Part shown: piece after piece, positions 5,587 through 8,114 of the stretch
Layout: each line of letters begins with the position of its first letter
Position numbering within the stretch: position 1 is the stretch's first letter
NCBI GenBank assembly: GCA_964651335.1
Contig: CAZYVT010000111.1
Location: 1 to 8,114 of the forward strand
Reading direction: 5' to 3'
Length of the DNA stretch: 8,114 nt
From: 2-02-FULL-66-14 sp964651335
GTDB lineage: Bacteria > Pseudomonadota > Gammaproteobacteria > Burkholderiales > SG8-39
Notes under the pieces: model-generated
Seen by the model: only the letters and a program-made list of their open reading frames with translations
Told to the model about the DNA's origin: nothing
Database searches by the model: none
Program-made: the position numbers and the translations under genes

Positions 5587-6819
5587 CTAGAGACTGACGC
5601 GATTCCTGCCGCCCTGCTTGGCGCGATAGAGCGCTTCGTCTGCGGCCTTGATGACCTTTCCCGGAGCGTCTGTCCGCGCGCCGGAGCCCGCGACTCCGAT
5701 CGAAACGGTGACCGAGAGCATCGTTTCGGATGCGCCCTCGCCGCGCCGCACCGATCCCTGGTCCCTGCCTTTGGGGCGGTCGTCGCTGCGCACGGCCATG
5801 CCGTAGTGCTCGATTTCCTTGCGCACCTTCTCGAGATACGGCAGCGCCTCGCGCACGGTAGCGCCCTGAAACAGCACGCTGAACTCCTCGCCGCCATAGC
5901 GGAACGCGCGCCCACCGCCTTCGGTCGCGGCGAGTTGCCCGGCCACGAGCTTCAGCACCTGGTCGCCGACGTCGTGGCCATGCGTATCGTTGAACTGCTT
6001 GAAGTGGTCCACGTCCACCATGGCGATGGCATACACCGGCCCGAGGCCTGCGAGCGCCTCTTCCAGCGCGCGGCGCGCGGGAAGCGCGGTAAGTTCGTCG
6101 CGGAACGCCATGCGGTGCGATTCCTGCATCACTGCGACCACGAGCACGATCCCGGCAGCCGACATGAATACGCCGAATACGCCGGGCTTCCCGGCCCACT
6201 CGCAGGCGATGAAGAACGCAGCGAGCATTGCAGCGATCCCGACGTCGAGCGGCGCATGCCGCGGCCCTGCGCGCCACATCGCGGCAACGAACGCCGCAGC
6301 GAACAGGATCCTGCCGAGCCACGGCGTGGGCGGACTTCGCAGCAACCAGTGCTCCAGCACCGCGTGCCACACGTTGCCGGAAATCGCAACTTTGCCCGCG
6401 CTTGCGACCCACGCGACGAGCAGCACCTCGAGGAGCGCCGCCAGCAGCCAGCGGTAGTTGTAGTGATGCGAGACGCCGCGCTCGGGCAGGAGCAGCGCGG
6501 CGAGCACGTTCAAGGGCACCAGCACCACGATGGCGACGTAGACCGCGGCCGCCGTGAAGCTCGCGGCGCCATAGCCGAACGCGATCCGGTAGCCGGCGTA
6601 GGCGATGAAGAGCGAGGCCGCGGCAACGAATGCGCGGCCGCGGTTGAACCAGAACGCCACCACGGCTGCGAGCAGCAACGCGCCGTAGGGTCCCAACTCC
6701 TTCAGGCCCGCGAGCGAGGGCGGGAGCGACGGGCCGGCTGCGAGCGCGACCACCGCCGCGAGGAGGACGAGCGCCGGGGCGATGACCGGCTGGAGCCAGG
6801 GAAGCGGCCGGTAGGCCAA
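5587..6819 (-). CDS. Membrane diguanylate cyclase (GGDEF, about 8 TM segments)
   Basis: This 410-residue protein is predicted to make c-di-GMP from two GTP at the inner membrane. Residues about 10-231 contain roughly eight hydrophobic segments (near 10-28, 46-59, 62-79, 86-111, 124-141, 168-182, 191-206 and 212-231), forming a membrane sensor that I cannot assign to a named MASE family. The GGDEF domain begins at MAFRDELTALPARRAL (237-252), with VDVDHFKQFNDTHGHDVGD (268-286) binding metal and GTP, the catalytic RYGGEEF (307-313), VTVSIGVA (370-377) and ADEALYRAKQGGRNRV (393-408). The catalytic motif is intact, so activity is expected. The usual RxxD inhibitory site five residues before GGEEF reads GGGR, so c-di-GMP product inhibition is probably absent. 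A polar insertion (about 344-367) precedes the VSIG strand. The start is a TTG at 6817-6819, 12 bases after the parC stop and in the same frame, suggesting co-transcription with parC. Confidence 0.9.
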   Translation of the reverse strand: MAYRPLPWLQPVIAPALVLLAAVVALAAGPSLPPSLAGLKELGPYGALLLAAVVAFWFNRGRAFVAAASLFIAYAGYRIAFGYGAASFTAAAVYVAIVVLVPLNVLAALLLPERGVSHHYNYRWLLAALLEVLLVAWVASAGKVAISGNVWHAVLEHWLLRSPPTPWLGRILFAAAFVAAMWRAGPRHAPLDVGIAAMLAAFFIACEWAGKPGVFGVFMSAAGIVLVVAVMQESHRMAFRDELTALPARRALEEALAGLGPVYAIAMVDVDHFKQFNDTHGHDVGDQVLKLVAGQLAATEGGGRAFRYGGEEFSVLFQGATVREALPYLEKVRKEIEHYGMAVRSDDRPKGRDQGSVRRGEGASETMLSVTVSIGVAGSGARTDAPGKVIKAADEALYRAKQGGRNRVSL

Positions 6820-6831
6820 CGTCGGACTGCG

Positions 6832-8114
6832 TCAGCCGCCGAGCCGGTCCGGCCGGAAACCGATGTCGCAGAGCTTGCCGCGCTGCGCGCGTTTGCCCCG
6901 GTGCGCGGCCAGCTGCGCGGCTTCCAGAGTCTCGACGGCGCGGTTCTTGCGCCTGACACCGGACACTAGGAGCTTGCGGTCGTCGCTGACTGCAAACGAG
7001 GCGAGCGTGACGTTCTCCGGAAGCGCCAGCAGTTGCACGCCGACTCCGCCGTTCGGTCGGGAGGGGATTTCGTCCAGCGGGAAGACCAGCAGCCGCGCGT
7101 CGGAGGAGAGCACGGCCGCGAACTTCTCCTCGTCCACCGCAACGGGCGGCAGCATCTTCGCCCCTTCGGGCACGGTCACGAAATCCTTGCCCTGCCGCGT
7201 CTTCGTCACCAGGTCGCCGAGCCTGCACAGGAAGCCGTTGCCGCCGGAGTGCGCCATCAGCAGCCCGGTCTCCATGCTCCCGATCCCGATCCAGACGATC
7301 TCGTCGGACCCCGAATTCACCAGCGTGTTCACCGGGGCGCCATCGCCGCGGCCCGACGGCAGCGCCGCGGCATCGAGCGTGAAGCATTTGCCGCTCGAGC
7401 CGAGGACCGTGATCGAGTCGGTGGTCTTGCATTCGAGCTCCAGGCAGCGACCGTCGCCGTCCTTGAAACCCACCGTATTCATGTCCACGCCGTGACCGCT
7501 GCGCGCGCGTACCCAGCCCTTCTTCGACAGGATCACAGTGATCGGCTCCTCGAGCACGGTGCGCTCGATCGCGGCACGTTCCTCGCTCTTGATGAGGGTG
7601 CGGCGCTCGTCGCCGTACTTCCTGGCGTCTTCGCTCAGCTCCTGGACCACCAGCTTTCCCAGCGTCTTCTCGTTGCCGAGGATCCGCTTGAGGTCCGTCT
7701 TTTCGCGCTCCAGGGCCTTGCGTTCGTCGTCGAGCTTCACGCCATCGAGCTTCGTCAGCTGGCCGAGACGCAGGTTCACGATGTCTTCGGCCTGGCGTTC
7801 GGAGAACCTGAACTTCTCGCGCAGCTTCTGCCTCGCCCCGGTCTGGTCCTCGCATGCGCGGATCAGCTGGACGATTTCCTCGATCCGGACGTAGGCCATC
7901 AGGCGGCCCGTCACGATGTGCAGGCGTTCCTCGCACGTCTCGAGCCGGTGCTGCGTGCGGCGGCGCACCGTGCCGATGCGGAACTCGCCCCACTCGCGCA
8001 GCACCTCGACGATGCCCTTGGTTTCGGGCAACCCATCGAGCCCGAGCCAGGTGAGGTTGACCGGCACGCGCGTCTCGAGGCTGGTGTGCACCAGCAGCGC
8101 CTTCATCGTCTCCT
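6832..8114 (-). CDS. parC: DNA topoisomerase IV subunit A, C-terminal part (5' end outside window)
   Basis: ParC is the DNA breakage-rejoining subunit of topoisomerase IV, which decatenates daughter chromosomes with ParE. The window holds about 427 codons; family members are about 750 residues, so the winged-helix region with the active-site Tyr lies beyond the right edge. The frame stays open through 8114, so the ATG at 8106 is internal. Numbered from it, LGLDGLPETKGIVEVLREW (21-39), TVRRRTQHRL (46-55), FSERQAEDIVNLRLGQLTKLDG (101-122) and the following coiled-coil arm are typical of the GyrA/ParC core. The C-terminal beta-pinwheel domain starts near EEPITVILSKKGWVRARSGHG (186-206) and includes LPSGRGDGAPV (249-259). 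The lack of a GyrA-box (QRRGGKG) distinguishes it from gyrase A. The C-terminus ends with a basic segment (RGKRAQRGKL). parE would be expected nearby but is not seen. Confidence 0.93.
   Translation of the reverse strand, partial: ETMKALLVHTSLETRVPVNLTWLGLDGLPETKGIVEVLREWGEFRIGTVRRRTQHRLETCEERLHIVTGRLMAYVRIEEIVQLIRACEDQTGARQKLREKFRFSERQAEDIVNLRLGQLTKLDGVKLDDERKALEREKTDLKRILGNEKTLGKLVVQELSEDARKYGDERRTLIKSEERAAIERTVLEEPITVILSKKGWVRARSGHGVDMNTVGFKDGDGRCLELECKTTDSITVLGSSGKCFTLDAAALPSGRGDGAPVNTLVNSGSDEIVWIGIGSMETGLLMAHSGGNGFLCRLGDLVTKTRQGKDFVTVPEGAKMLPPVAVDEEKFAAVLSSDARLLVFPLDEIPSRPNGGVGVQLLALPENVTLASFAVSDDRKLLVSGVRRKNRAVETLEAAQLAAHRGKRAQRGKLCDIGFRPDRLGG

Noticed and set aside
5300..7993. Very long minus-strand open frame (897 codons) across parC, the cyclase and the FKBP region
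   Set aside because: It is Arg/Ala/Gly-rich, has no recognisable domain, and lies in another frame of clearly real genes; GC-rich codon bias removes stops from shadow frames.

Overview
The window is a GC-rich, densely coded bacterial chromosome segment. The gene set is parC, a GGDEF diguanylate cyclase, an FKBP, an IF-1 paralogue, a YajD-type HNH protein, a SagB-type nitroreductase and an IMPase/ADP-ribosylglycohydrolase fusion. The style of the IF-1 and ParC sequences suggests a proteobacterium, most likely a betaproteobacterium. That placement is inference, because no rRNA or other strong marker is present. I saw no tRNA, rRNA, CRISPR array, insertion sequence, integrase or attachment site. 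Start codons are unusually often non-ATG: GTG for infA, TTG for the cyclase, and TTG or possibly CTG for the fusion gene.

Layout. Positions 1-1482 (+) hold a SagB-type nitroreductase with two fused nitroreductase halves, open at the left edge. Positions 1556-2098 (+) hold a SLOG-fold protein of the putative molybdenum-carrier/YpsA-like type. Its last 58 bases overlap, tail to tail, a minus-strand gene (2041-3762) that fuses an inositol-monophosphatase/CysQ-like domain to an ADP-ribosylglycohydrolase domain. Upstream of it on the minus strand lie yajD (3868-4200), an infA paralogue (4265-4543) and a MESH1-like small (p)ppGpp hydrolase (4612-5166). These four minus-strand genes have short gaps and may be partly co-transcribed. 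A 53-bp divergent intergenic region containing a dyad separates the hydrolase from an FKBP-type peptidyl-prolyl isomerase (5220-5561, +). Converging on that gene is a membrane-bound diguanylate cyclase (5587-6819, -), which follows the 3' part of parC (6832-8114, -, running off the right edge) after only 12 bases.

How the genes fit together. Much of the window is housekeeping or signalling: chromosome decatenation (ParC), translation initiation (IF-1), protein folding (FKBP), alarmone turnover (MESH1-like HD hydrolase) and c-di-GMP synthesis. The less ordinary part is 1556-3825. There a SLOG-fold nucleotide-binding candidate lies against a two-domain enzyme predicted to remove a phosphate and to hydrolyse an ADP-ribose N- or O-glycosidic bond. 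That pairing is compatible with processing of a nucleotide or ADP-ribose derivative, but it is a hypothesis from domain content and adjacency. No clearly new multi-gene defence or mobile system is visible.
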